Shown in pieces: positions 1 to 8,106 of a stretch of 64,000 nt of DNA. Position 1 is the first letter of the stretch, and every line of letters starts with the position of its first letter. Below the pieces are notes generated by a model. The model was not told where the DNA came from. It saw only the letters and a list, made by a program, of their open reading frames with translations, and made no database searches. This stretch comes from Microbacterium oryzae (GTDB taxonomy: Bacteria; Actinomycetota; Actinomycetes; Actinomycetales; Microbacteriaceae), in assembly GCF_009735645.1 (NCBI RefSeq), contig NZ_CP032550.1, forward strand, positions 2,046,001-2,110,000, in the 5' to 3' direction. A program made the position numbers and the translations under genes.

Positions 1-963
1 AAGGCCTTCGCCAAGCGGATCATGGAGGACGCCGACGTGCCGACCGGCCGCGCCGTGCACGCCCGCACCCTCGAGGAGGTCGCCGGCGCGCTCGACGCCT
101 ACGGCGCGCCGCACGTGGTGAAGGCCGACGGCCTCGCCGCAGGCAAGGGCGTCATCGTCACCTCCGACCGGCAGGCCGCCCTGGACCACGCCGCGCAGTA
201 CCTCCCGACCGGGCCCGTGCTGGTGGAGGAGTTCCTCTCCGGACCCGAGGTCTCGCTCTTCTTCCTCAGCGACGGCGACACCGTGCGCGCTCTCAGCCCC
301 GCGCAGGACTTCAAGCGCGCGCTCGACGGCGACGAGGGCCCGAACACCGGCGGCATGGGCGCGTACTCGCCGCTGCCGTGGCTGGCCGAGAGGTTCGGCG
401 ACGAGGCCGCGTTCGTGCAGCAGGTGACCGACGAGGTGGCACTGCCCGTCATCCGCCGCCTCGACGAGGAGGGGACTCCCTTCATCGGCCTCCTGTACGC
501 GGGTCTCATCCTCACGGACGCCGGCGTGCGGGTCATCGAGTTCAACGCGCGCTTCGGCGACCCGGAGACGCAGGTCGTCCTCCCGCGCCTCGTCACGCCG
601 CTGTCGCGTCTGCTGCTCGCCGCGGCGACCGGAACGCTCGAGGACGAGCCCGCCCCGCAGTTCTCCGACGACGTGGCCGTCACCGTAGTCGTGGCGAGCG
701 AGGGCTACCCGGAGGCTCCCCTCACCGGGCGTCCCATCACCGGGCTCGACGCGGCCGAGGCCATCGAGGGCGTCCACATCGCCCATGCGGCGACGAAGGC
801 ATCCGACGGGGCGCTCCTCGCCACGGGTGGACGAGTGCTCAATGTCGTCGGGCGCGGATCGGACTTCCGCACCGCACGCGAGCGCGCCTACCGCGGCATC
901 GCGGAGATCTCCCTCGAGGGCGCTCACCACCGCTCGGACATCGCCGCGCACGTCGCCGAGTAG
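1..963 (+). CDS. purD: Phosphoribosylamine--glycine ligase (GARS), 5' truncated by window edge
   Basis: Second step of de novo purine synthesis: ATP-dependent joining of glycine to phosphoribosylamine, cytosolic. The frame is open from base 1, so 320 residues are visible of a family that is usually about 420; roughly the first 100 are missing. ATP-grasp features are present in order: HVVKADGLAAGKG (nucleotide-binding loop), EEFLSGPEVS, GPNTGGMGAYSP, and the metal-ligand stretch EFNARFGDPETQ, followed by the C-terminal PurK/PurD-type tail. The internal ATG at 22 is not the real start because the preceding residues already match the family (KAFAKRIM). purC, purS and purQ lie further along on the same strand. 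Identity is secure. Confidence 0.96.
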   Translation, partial: KAFAKRIMEDADVPTGRAVHARTLEEVAGALDAYGAPHVVKADGLAAGKGVIVTSDRQAALDHAAQYLPTGPVLVEEFLSGPEVSLFFLSDGDTVRALSPAQDFKRALDGDEGPNTGGMGAYSPLPWLAERFGDEAAFVQQVTDEVALPVIRRLDEEGTPFIGLLYAGLILTDAGVRVIEFNARFGDPETQVVLPRLVTPLSRLLLAAATGTLEDEPAPQFSDDVAVTVVVASEGYPEAPLTGRPITGLDAAEAIEGVHIAHAATKASDGALLATGGRVLNVVGRGSDFRTARERAYRGIAEISLEGAHHRSDIAAHVAE

Positions 964-999
964 GGCGCGGGGGTCCCCGCCCGGTCCCGGCGCTCGCGG

Positions 1000-1413
1000 T
1001 CATCGCCGCTGCGCCTCCCAGTTGCGACAGGGCTGCGCGGAGCCGCGCGGGATGCCCGCGCATGCGGGGATCAGCTGCGGTTCCTCGGCCTCCACGAGCA
1101 CCTCCTCCCCGTCCTCGTCGAGGATCGTATGCTCGGGCGTCCACAGGTGCCGCGCGGGCTCGTAGGCGTTGAACAGCACCTCGCAGTCGCAGTAGCCGCC
1201 CTTCCGCGCCAGGCGCATCTCGAGCCCGGTCGCGCGCGGCACCCGAAGGTCGCGGAACCGCCGCGCGAAGCGGTGCGTCCCGTCGCAGCCGAACTCCGCG
1301 ACCATCCGAGACAGGAAGCACACGAGGCATTCGCCGTCGTGGGGAGTCGTCAGATCGTCGTCGATCCTCCGAACCAGGGCTTCGGCTTCTTCGCCGATGT
1401 TCTTCGTATCCAT
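1000..1413 (-). CDS. DUF2695 family protein of unknown function
   Basis: A 137-residue cytosolic protein with no signal peptide or membrane segment. The central part carries a Cys-containing stretch (GECLVCFL near residue 28) and GGYCDCEVLFNAYEP near residue 92, which I recognise as the DUF2695 signature; no function is established for the family. It is the downstream member of a pair with the membrane protein that ends 31 bases upstream, and converges on purD. No Shine-Dalgarno precedes the ATG, but a TATCCT box (1425-1420, minus strand) ends six bases before it, so a leaderless transcript is plausible. The C-terminal 25 residues look less conserved. Confidence 0.75.
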   Translation of the reverse strand: MDTKNIGEEAEALVRRIDDDLTTPHDGECLVCFLSRMVAEFGCDGTHRFARRFRDLRVPRATGLEMRLARKGGYCDCEVLFNAYEPARHLWTPEHTILDEDGEEVLVEAEEPQLIPACAGIPRGSAQPCRNWEAQRR

Positions 1414-1444
1414 GCCCGGAGGATAGGAGCGGCCACCGACATCC

Positions 1445-2551
1445 TCACCGCGCGCGCAGCCGCGGGCGAGCGGATGGCCGCGGCCGGTCGGGCGCGAGGG
1501 CCGCGAGCGTGCGCATGAGGGTCGTGAGCCACACGAAGACGAGCCCGACGGCGACCGCCTCGAGGGCCGCGGCCGAGTACATCGCGAGCGGACGCCACAG
1601 CAGCACCGCGACGACGAGCGCGATCCCGACGCCGACGGTGGTGAGCGTCAGCACCCGCGGTGGGCCGGGGACGACCGCGGTGGCGTCCACCGCGAGCACG
1701 GGGAGGAGCGCCAGCAGCAGGAACGCCGCGACGTTGTGCGCGACGGGAGCGCGATGGAGCGGCAGCAGGCCGATGGCGGCGAGGGCGGCGCCTGCCAGGG
1801 CGAAGAGCACGACGACGCGGCCGATCCGGCCGAGGGCGTCGTCGCCGAGGATGCGATGGAGGTCGCGGCCGACGTACGAGCCGACGGTCGCGAGGAGGAG
1901 CCCGCCCACCGCGAGCGTGCCGTTGAAGGCCCAGGCCGTCGCGCCACCGGCGCCGAGCTGTGAGAAGTTCCGCTCCCACCATCGGGGATCGGCCGCGGTG
2001 AGCATCGAGAAGAGGGTTCCGGCGACCAGGAACGCGAACAGCAGGGTGACGAGCTCGCGCGTGCGCAGCCGCATCCCGAGTCCGTAGGCGAAGCCGCCCG
2101 CGGCGGCAGCGGCGACGCCGGTCAGCAGCCCGCCGCCCAGCGGCGGGACCTCCAGACCGTCCAGCCCGACGGCGAGAACCTCGCCCGCGCACAGCACCGC
2201 GAGCGCGCTCACCCCGGCGACGGCCAGCGCGACCGCAGCGTCCGAGACCCGGACGACGATCGCCTGCCAGACGGGCATCCCCGCGGTGTCACCGCGGCGA
2301 TGACGCACCGAGGCGACCGCGAAGGACGCCGCGGCCACGGCGCCCACGACGAGGGCGGCGGGGATCCCGACGGACCCCTGACCGGCGAGCGGTCGCGCCA
2401 CGCCCCACAGCACGAGCGTGCCGAGAGCCGTCCCGATGACGAAGCAGAGCCATCCCGCGCCGACGACCGCGCTCTCGCGCCGGAGGTCGTCATCGTCGTC
2501 CACGACACCATGGAAGCACGCGGGCGCGACATCGACGCAGAACGCGTCCAT
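1445..2551 (-). CDS. Polytopic membrane protein, function unknown
   Basis: A 368-residue protein that is almost entirely hydrophobic, with about nine to ten predicted membrane segments separated by short basic loops, preceded by an acidic N-terminus containing DDDDD. I recognise no family motif, no nucleotide-binding site and no obvious transporter signature. The start is uncertain: ATG at 2551 lies in an inverted repeat and has no clear ribosome site; GTG at 2503 is an alternative that keeps all membrane segments. It sits between the DEAD-box helicase (same strand, upstream, separated by a strong hairpin) and the DUF2695 gene. High alanine/valine content is normal for this genome. Confidence 0.6.
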   Translation of the reverse strand: MDAFCVDVAPACFHGVVDDDDDLRRESAVVGAGWLCFVIGTALGTLVLWGVARPLAGQGSVGIPAALVVGAVAAASFAVASVRHRRGDTAGMPVWQAIVVRVSDAAVALAVAGVSALAVLCAGEVLAVGLDGLEVPPLGGGLLTGVAAAAAGGFAYGLGMRLRTRELVTLLFAFLVAGTLFSMLTAADPRWWERNFSQLGAGGATAWAFNGTLAVGGLLLATVGSYVGRDLHRILGDDALGRIGRVVVLFALAGAALAAIGLLPLHRAPVAHNVAAFLLLALLPVLAVDATAVVPGPPRVLTLTTVGVGIALVVAVLLWRPLAMYSAAALEAVAVGLVFVWLTTLMRTLAALAPDRPRPSARPRLRAR

Positions 2552-2569
2552 CCGGATGACGATGGACGC
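2544..2569. repeat. 9-bp perfect inverted repeat over the membrane-protein start
   Basis: GCGTCCATC at 2544-2552 and its reverse complement GATGGACGC at 2561-2569 are separated by eight bases. The left arm contains the ATG (2551) proposed for the membrane protein. It could fold in the mRNA leader or be a protein-binding dyad; the sequence alone does not decide. It directly abuts the larger hairpin at 2569-2607. Confidence 0.5.
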
Positions 2570-2607
2570 ATTCCGGGGAAAGGGTCGTGGACCCTCGCCC
2601 CGGAATG
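2569..2607 (-). terminator. Strong hairpin after the DEAD-box helicase gene
   Basis: CATTCCGGGG (2569-2578) pairs with CCCCGGAATG (2598-2607), and inside it AGGGTC (2581-2586) pairs with GACCCT (2590-2595) around a three-base loop, with a 2x2 internal loop. It lies 47 bases past the helicase stop on the minus strand. There is no U-run, which is common for terminators in GC-rich actinobacteria, so it may be a terminator or an mRNA-stabilising 3' end. Confidence 0.65.
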
Positions 2608-2653
2608 AGGCAGCGCTCGCGCCGGTTGCCGCACATCGCGGCAACGGCTCGGA

Positions 2654-4525
2654 TCAGTGGCGCGGCTTGCGGGGTCCCCGGTCGTCGCCGTCGCGCGATC
2701 CGTAGCCGCCTCGGTCACCGCGGTCGCCGCCGCGGTCGCCGCCTCGGTCACCGCCGCGGTCGTCACCCCGGAAGCCGCCGCGTGCCGGGCGGTCGTCGCG
2801 GAAGCGCCCGCCGCCGCGCGGGCCGCCGGTGCTGCGGAAGGGACGGGGGTCCGGCTTCAGCTCGATGGCCTGGCCGCCGATGCGTGTGGCGGCGAGGCGG
2901 TCGAGCGTCTCGCGCGGCAGGTCGGCCGGGAGCTCCACGATCGAGAAGTCCGGGCGGATGTCGATGCGACCGAAGTCGTCGCGGTTCAGCCCGCCCTCGT
3001 TCGCGAGCGCGCCCACGATCTGGCGCGGCTCGACGCGCTGCCGGCGGCCGACCTCGATGCGGTACGGCGAGAGCTGCGCGCCGCTGCGGGGGCGGCGCTC
3101 GCCGCGGTCGTCGTCCGAACGGCGCTCGCGGTCGTCGCGCTGCGGACGCTCGCGGCGGGGCGGGTCCGGCGGCAGCAGGAGGGGCGTCTCGCCCTGTGAC
3201 ACGATGGCGAGCGCGGCCGCGACGTCGGCCTCGACCACGTCGTGGTGCTCGACGTAGTGCGCGATGATGTCGCGGAACGCCGCCAGGCGCTCCTGATCGC
3301 CGAGCGCCTCGGTGATCGCGTCGTCGAAGCGCGTCAGACGCGTGGAGTTGACGTCCTCGACGGTCGGGATCCGCATCTCCGTGAGCGGCTGACGCGTCGC
3401 GCGCTCGATGGCGCCGAGCAGGCGGCGCTCACGCGGCGTGACGAAGCTGATGGCGTCGCCCGTGCGCCCGGCGCGGCCGGTGCGCCCGATGCGGTGCACG
3501 TACGACTCCGGGTCGATCGGGATGTCGTAGTTGACGACGTGCGTGATGCGGTCGACGTCGAGGCCGCGCGCGGCGACGTCCGTCGCCACGAGGATGTCGA
3601 GCTTGCCCGACTTCAGCTGCTCGACGGTGCGCTCGCGCTGGGCCTGGGCGATGTCGCCGCTGATGGCGGCCGCCGTGTACCCGCGTGCGCGCAGCTTCTC
3701 GGCGAGGGTCTCGGTCTCGCTCTTCGTGCGGACGAAGACGATCATCCCGTCGAAGTTCTCGACCTCGAGGATGCGGGTGAGGGCGTCGACCTTCTGCGGG
3801 TACGACACCATCAGGTAGCGCTGGCTGATGTTCGCCGACGTGGTCGTCTTGCTCTTGACCGTGATCTCTTCGGGATCGTTCAGGTGCTGCTGCGAGATCC
3901 GACGGATCTGCGCGGGCATGGTCGCCGAGAAGAGCGCGGTCTGCTTGTCCGACGGGGTGTCGGCGAGGATCGTCTCGACGTCCTCCGCGAAGCCCATCTT
4001 CAGCATCTCGTCGGCCTCGTCGAGCACGAGGAAGCGCAGCTCGGAGAGGTCGAGCGTCCCCTTGTCGAGGTGGTCCATGATCCGGCCCGGGGTGCCCACG
4101 ACGATGTTCACGCCGCGACGCAGCGCGGAGAGCTGCGTGCCGTAGCCCTGGCCGCCGTAGACCGGCAGCACGTGCACGCCGCGCATGCGGGCGGCGTACT
4201 TCTCGAACGCCTCGCACACCTGGAGGGCGAGCTCGCGGGTCGGCGCGAGCACGAGGGCCTGCGGGGTCTTCTGCGTCGTGTCGAGCTGGTCGAGGATCGG
4301 CAGCGCGAAGGCCGCCGTCTTGCCGGTGCCCGTCTGCGCGACGCCGAGCACATCCCGGCCGCCGAGCAGCAGCGGGATGGTCTGGGCCTGGATGGCGGAC
4401 GGGGTCTCATACCCGACGTCCTTGAGCGCCTTCAGGACGGCATCGCCGAGTCCGAGGTCGGCGAAGGTGGGAGTGGTCTCTCCCTCGGCCTCGATGGGCG
4501 CGTCGGACGTATCACTTGATGCCAT
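2654..4525 (-). CDS. deaD: DEAD-box ATP-dependent RNA helicase, DeaD/CsdA type
   Basis: A 623-residue RNA helicase expected to unwind structured RNA during ribosome assembly, translation or RNA decay, especially in the cold. Motifs in order: the Q-motif region (TPSAIQAQTIP, residues 41-51), Walker A AQTGTGKT (63-70), PTREL, GTPGR, DEAD (169-172), SAT, the RecA-2 motifs including VATDVAARGLD, and HRIGRTGRAGRTG. After these come a DbpA-like RNA-binding domain and an Arg/Gly-rich tail with repeated RGGD units (coded at about 2690-2770). The ATG at 4525 begins MASSDTSD; the open frame extends a few codons further without support. It is transcribed divergently from purC, 131 bases away. Confidence 0.95.
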   Translation of the reverse strand: MASSDTSDAPIEAEGETTPTFADLGLGDAVLKALKDVGYETPSAIQAQTIPLLLGGRDVLGVAQTGTGKTAAFALPILDQLDTTQKTPQALVLAPTRELALQVCEAFEKYAARMRGVHVLPVYGGQGYGTQLSALRRGVNIVVGTPGRIMDHLDKGTLDLSELRFLVLDEADEMLKMGFAEDVETILADTPSDKQTALFSATMPAQIRRISQQHLNDPEEITVKSKTTTSANISQRYLMVSYPQKVDALTRILEVENFDGMIVFVRTKSETETLAEKLRARGYTAAAISGDIAQAQRERTVEQLKSGKLDILVATDVAARGLDVDRITHVVNYDIPIDPESYVHRIGRTGRAGRTGDAISFVTPRERRLLGAIERATRQPLTEMRIPTVEDVNSTRLTRFDDAITEALGDQERLAAFRDIIAHYVEHHDVVEADVAAALAIVSQGETPLLLPPDPPRRERPQRDDRERRSDDDRGERRPRSGAQLSPYRIEVGRRQRVEPRQIVGALANEGGLNRDDFGRIDIRPDFSIVELPADLPRETLDRLAATRIGGQAIELKPDPRPFRSTGGPRGGGRFRDDRPARGGFRGDDRGGDRGGDRGGDRGDRGGYGSRDGDDRGPRKPRH

Positions 4526-4656
4526 ACCCCCACGGTATGCCGCGCGAGCCGATTCCACCCTGCTCAGACGCGGATCGGCGGCGAACTGCCATCTCCGGGC
4601 CGCACAGGGCGCTCGCGGCGACGGATGGCGGGGTCGTCAGCTGCGATGATGGTGGC

Positions 4657-5550
4657 GTGAGCGACGCCCTCGAGATCCCCGGCTGGAAGCACGTCTACTC
4701 CGGGAAGGTCCGCGACCTGTACGCACCGGCCGACACCGCGGAGGGCGCGCAGCCCGAGCGCATGCTCGTCGTGGCGAGCGACCGCGTGAGCGCATTCGAC
4801 GTCGTCCTCTCCCCCGGGATCCCCGGCAAGGGCGAGCTCCTCACCACCCTCAGCCTGTGGTGGTTCGACCAGCTCGCGGGAGGCGACGGCGCGGAGCCCG
4901 TGCCCAATCACCTCGCGTCCGAGCCGGTGCCCGAGGCTGTCGCCGGACGAGCGATGGTGGTCCGCTCGCTGAACATGCTTCCCGTGGAATGCGTCGTGCG
5001 CGGCTACATCACCGGATCGGGTTGGGCGGAGTACCAGGCGGAGGGGACTGTGTGCGGGATCCCGCTCCCCGCGGGCCTGCAGAACGGCGACCGCCTCCCC
5101 GAGCCGATCTACACGCCGGCATACAAGGCGCCGCTGGGCGAGCACGACGAGAACATCTCGTACGAGAAGACGGTCGAGCTCGTCGGCGACGACCACGCCG
5201 CGCAGCTGCGCGACCGCTCGCTGGAGATCTACCGTCGGGCCGCCGAGGCGGCGGAGGCGAAGGGGCTGATCCTCGCCGACACCAAGTTCGAGTTCGGCGT
5301 GGACGAGGCCGGCGTCCTCCGCCTCGCCGACGAGGTGCTCACGAGCGACTCGTCGCGCTACTGGGATGCCGCCGCCTGGCACGCCGGCACCACGCCCGCC
5401 GAGCGCATGGCGAGCTTCGACAAGCAGATCGTGCGCGACTGGCTCGCCGCCCACTGGGACAAGCAGGGCGAGCCGCCCGCACTGCCGAGTGAGATCGTCG
5501 AGAAGACCGTGGCGCGCTATCGCGAGCTGCTGGAGCGCATGACGGCCTGA
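4657..5550 (+). CDS. purC: Phosphoribosylaminoimidazole-succinocarboxamide synthase (SAICAR synthase)
   Basis: Purine pathway enzyme that joins CAIR and aspartate using ATP; cytosolic, 297 residues, full family length. Recognisable stretches are YSGKVRDLYAP near the N-terminus (ATP site), SDRVSAFDVVL, the PVECVVRGYITGSGW core, and LILADTKFEFG followed by LADEVLTSDSSRYW, the standard SAICAR synthase signatures. The GTG at 4657 is chosen because VSDALEIPGWKHVYSGKVRDLY matches family N-termini. There is no Shine-Dalgarno; a GATGAT box at 4645-4650 ends six bases before the GTG, so the mRNA may be leaderless. The frame runs open to about 4516 but that part is non-homologous. Confidence 0.96.
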   Translation: MSDALEIPGWKHVYSGKVRDLYAPADTAEGAQPERMLVVASDRVSAFDVVLSPGIPGKGELLTTLSLWWFDQLAGGDGAEPVPNHLASEPVPEAVAGRAMVVRSLNMLPVECVVRGYITGSGWAEYQAEGTVCGIPLPAGLQNGDRLPEPIYTPAYKAPLGEHDENISYEKTVELVGDDHAAQLRDRSLEIYRRAAEAAEAKGLILADTKFEFGVDEAGVLRLADEVLTSDSSRYWDAAAWHAGTTPAERMASFDKQIVRDWLAAHWDKQGEPPALPSEIVEKTVARYRELLERMTA

Positions 5551-5663
5551 CGGACCGTCGACGCGCTACCGTTCTCCGGGGGCCGCATCCGGCCATCCGC
5601 TCTCAGACGCGCACACGGCCGCCCGAATCGACCATCCTGCGCGGCCCTCTCGAAGGAGACCCC

Positions 5664-7019
5664 ATGCCCCTGTGGACCGTGCACGGCGACGGCCGCACCG
5701 TCGCCCCCGGCGCCGTCGTCGCCCCGACCGAGCGGCTCTCGTGGCCCGCGACGGTCGCGATGGGCGTCCAGCACGTGGTGGCGATGTTCGGCGCGACGTT
5801 CCTCGTCCCGTCGCTGACCGGGTTCCCCGTCTCGACGACGCTGCTCTTCAGCGGGCTCGGCACGATCCTGTTCCTCCTCGTCACGCGCAACCAGCTGCCC
5901 AGCTACCTCGGCTCGTCGTTCGCGTTCATCGCGCCCATCACGGCGGCCGTCGCGGCGGGCGGCCTCGGCTCCGCGCTCGCGGGTGTCGTGGCCGTGGGCG
6001 TGCTGCTCGCCCTCGTCGGAGTCGTCGTGCAGGTCGCGGGGCTCGCCTGGGTCGACGCGCTCATGCCGCCTGTGGTGGCCGGCGCGATCGTGGCGCTCAT
6101 CGGCTTCAACCTCGCCCCCACGGCGTGGACGAACTTCCAGGCGGATGGCGTGACCGCGACCGTCACGCTGGCGGCGGTCGTCCTCTTCGCCGTGCTCTTC
6201 CGCGGCTTCCTCGGCCGAATCTCGATCTTCCTCGGCGTGGTCGTCGGCTTCGTCTTCGCAGCGTTCCGCGGCTCGTTCGGCGTGCCGAACCCCCTCCGCG
6301 GCGGGAAGACGCCGGCAGAGCTCATCGCCGACGCCCCCTGGGTCGGGCTCCCGCAGTTCCACCTGCCGGACTTCGTCTCCCCCGGCACGTGGACGACCAT
6401 CGCGATGTTCCTCCCGGTCGTGCTCGTGCTCGTCGCCGAGAACGTCGGGCACGTGCGGGGCGTCGCCACCATGACCGATGCCTCGGTCAACCGTCACACC
6501 GGCCGTGCGCTCATCGCCGACGGCGCGGCGACCGCACTCGCCGGGGGCTTCGGCGGCTCGGGCACGACGACGTACGGCGAGAACATCGGCGTGATGGCCG
6601 CCACCCGCGTCTACTCGACCGCGGTGTACTGGATCGCGGGCGGCTTCGCCGTGCTGCTGGCGTTCTCCCCCAAGGTCGGCGAGGTGTTCAACTCGATCCC
6701 CGCCGGCGTGCTCGGCGGCGCCACCACCGCCCTCTACGGTCTCATCGGCATCATCGGCATCAAGATCTGGGTCGACAACCGCGTCGACTTCTCGCGCCCG
6801 GTGAACCAGTACACGGCCGCGGTCTCGCTCGTCATGGGCATCGCGGGCTTCAGCCTCGACCTCGACGACTTCGCGTTCGGCGGCATCGTGCTCGGCACGG
6901 TGGCGGCGCTCGTGATCTACCACCTCGGCAACCTCATCGCCCGCGCGCGGCGCACCGGCGCCGACGACGGCGGACCCATCCCCGCCGTCGGGCAGCTCGG
7001 CGGCGATCCGCTGGACTGA
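5664..7019 (+). CDS. NCS2 uracil/xanthine-type nucleobase permease
   Basis: A 451-residue inner-membrane nucleobase:cation symporter of the NAT/NCS2 family (UraA/PyrP/UapA fold) with roughly 12-14 hydrophobic segments. Family hallmarks are the N-terminal QHVVAMFGATFLVPSLTG, SYLGSSFAFIAPI, the substrate-binding EN of LVAENVGHV, and the FGGSGTTTYGENIGVMAATRVYS signature region. The ENVGHV and TTYGENIG forms suggest uracil, but xanthine or uric acid cannot be excluded. A good ribosome site (GAAGGAGA) precedes the ATG. It follows purC by 113 bases and is followed after 7 bases by the hemerythrin-like gene, so those two may share a transcript. Confidence 0.9.
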   Translation: MPLWTVHGDGRTVAPGAVVAPTERLSWPATVAMGVQHVVAMFGATFLVPSLTGFPVSTTLLFSGLGTILFLLVTRNQLPSYLGSSFAFIAPITAAVAAGGLGSALAGVVAVGVLLALVGVVVQVAGLAWVDALMPPVVAGAIVALIGFNLAPTAWTNFQADGVTATVTLAAVVLFAVLFRGFLGRISIFLGVVVGFVFAAFRGSFGVPNPLRGGKTPAELIADAPWVGLPQFHLPDFVSPGTWTTIAMFLPVVLVLVAENVGHVRGVATMTDASVNRHTGRALIADGAATALAGGFGGSGTTTYGENIGVMAATRVYSTAVYWIAGGFAVLLAFSPKVGEVFNSIPAGVLGGATTALYGLIGIIGIKIWVDNRVDFSRPVNQYTAAVSLVMGIAGFSLDLDDFAFGGIVLGTVAALVIYHLGNLIARARRTGADDGGPIPAVGQLGGDPLD

Positions 7020-7026
7020 GCACGCG

Positions 7027-7503
7027 ATGGCGAGCGAGGGCGAGGAGGCGCGGTTCGTCGCGTGGGCCGGCGAGCTGCGCGCCGTGCATGAGCGCCTGCG
7101 TGACGCGCTGCGTGTCACGCGCGAGGCGGTCGAGGCCGACGAGCGGATGGCCGAGGGCGCCGCTCGAGAGCTGCTCCTGTTCTGCCACGGGTTCTGCGCC
7201 GCCCTCACCGCCCACCATCGCGCGGAGGACCGGACGCTCTTCCCCGCGATCGCGAGCGCGCACCCCGAGCTGGGCGAGACCATCCGCAAGCTGGAGCAGG
7301 ACCACGCAATGATCGGCCACCTGCTCGGCGGCCTGCAGGAGGCGGTCGACCACGGCCGGTCGCCGTCTGAGCTGCTCCGCCACCTCGAGGGCGTCGCGGC
7401 GATCATGGAGTCGCACTTCGGCTACGAGGAGCGACAGCTGCTCGCGGTGCTCGACGCGCTCGCGCTCGACGCGTCGGTCGAAGACGCGCTCGGCCCCTTC
7501 TGA
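7027..7503 (+). CDS. Hemerythrin-like (HHE) domain protein
   Basis: A 158-residue soluble protein forming an all-helical HHE four-helix bundle. Putative di-iron ligands are visible: a His in the first helix (VHERL near residue 25), AHHRAEDRTLFPAI (HxxxE type, about residues 61-74), QDHAMI, and SHFGYEERQLL near the C-terminus. This family senses or stores oxygen, NO or iron; the exact ligand is not decidable here. The nucleobase permease ends 7 bases upstream. It converges on the GNAT gene, whose stop is 21 bases away. Confidence 0.85.
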   Translation: MASEGEEARFVAWAGELRAVHERLRDALRVTREAVEADERMAEGAARELLLFCHGFCAALTAHHRAEDRTLFPAIASAHPELGETIRKLEQDHAMIGHLLGGLQEAVDHGRSPSELLRHLEGVAAIMESHFGYEERQLLAVLDALALDASVEDALGPF

Positions 7504-7524
7504 CGCCGCGGCCGCGACAGGAGG

Positions 7525-8100
7525 TCAGGCGCCGAGCTCGCGGCGCATGACCACCCGCGGGATCCCGCCCGCCACGGCGTCGGTGTCGGCGACCTTCGCG
7601 AACCCGACCTCCTCGAACAGCGACCGGAACCCCACGAACGCCATCGTGAGATCGACCCTCTGCTCGCCGTTGTCGACGGGGTACCCCTCCACCGCGGCCG
7701 CTCCGCGCTCGCGGGCGAACTCGACGGCTCCCGCGAGCAGCGGGCGCAGGATCCCTCGCCCGCGGTACCCCGGGCGCACCCGCAGGCACCAGATGCACCA
7801 GGGCTCAGGCCCGTCCAGGTGCGGGATCCGCCGACTGCGCGCGAACTGCGTGTCCGCGCGCGGCGCGACCCCGGCCCATCCGACCGGCTCGTCGCCGTCG
7901 TAGGCGAGCACGCCCGGCGGCAGGTCCGACCGGCACATCTCCGCCACGAGGGCCCCGCGCTCCTCGCCGTGCAGGGCGTTGTTCTGCTTCGACGGCAGCC
8001 GATGGCTGAGACACCAGCAGACGCTCGCGTCCGGCCGCTTCGGCCCCACGAGCGTCCTGACGTCCTCGAACTCCGTCGCGGGGCGCACCTCGATCACCAT
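7525..8100 (-). CDS. GNAT family N-acetyltransferase
   Basis: A 191-residue acetyl-CoA-dependent acetyltransferase with unknown substrate. The acetyl-CoA loop is in CLRVRPGYRGRGILRPLL (R-G-x-G motif, about residues 105-122), followed by the usual helix GAVEFARERGA and the C-terminal strand with VGFRSLFEEVGF and VADTDA. The N-terminal region contains a Cys/Trp stretch (SVCWCLSHRLPS) also seen in GNAT proteins that act on small molecules. The ATG at 8100 lies 6 bases past the cebR stop on the same strand, so it may be read through from the ceb operon, though nothing else links its role to beta-glucoside use. Confidence 0.85.
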   Translation of the reverse strand: MVIEVRPATEFEDVRTLVGPKRPDASVCWCLSHRLPSKQNNALHGEERGALVAEMCRSDLPPGVLAYDGDEPVGWAGVAPRADTQFARSRRIPHLDGPEPWCIWCLRVRPGYRGRGILRPLLAGAVEFARERGAAAVEGYPVDNGEQRVDLTMAFVGFRSLFEEVGFAKVADTDAVAGGIPRVVMRRELGA

Positions 8101-8106
8101 GGGCGG

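Noticed and set aside
2690..2770. Tandem DNA repeat that might be a minisatellite or CRISPR-like array
   Set aside because: It is the coding sequence of the helicase's RGGD-rich tail; units are short, coding and without spacers.
3242..4519. Large plus-strand open frame antisense to the DEAD-box helicase
   Set aside because: It is the codon-position shadow common in GC-rich DNA, with no recognisable domain and strongly biased Arg/Asp/Val composition.
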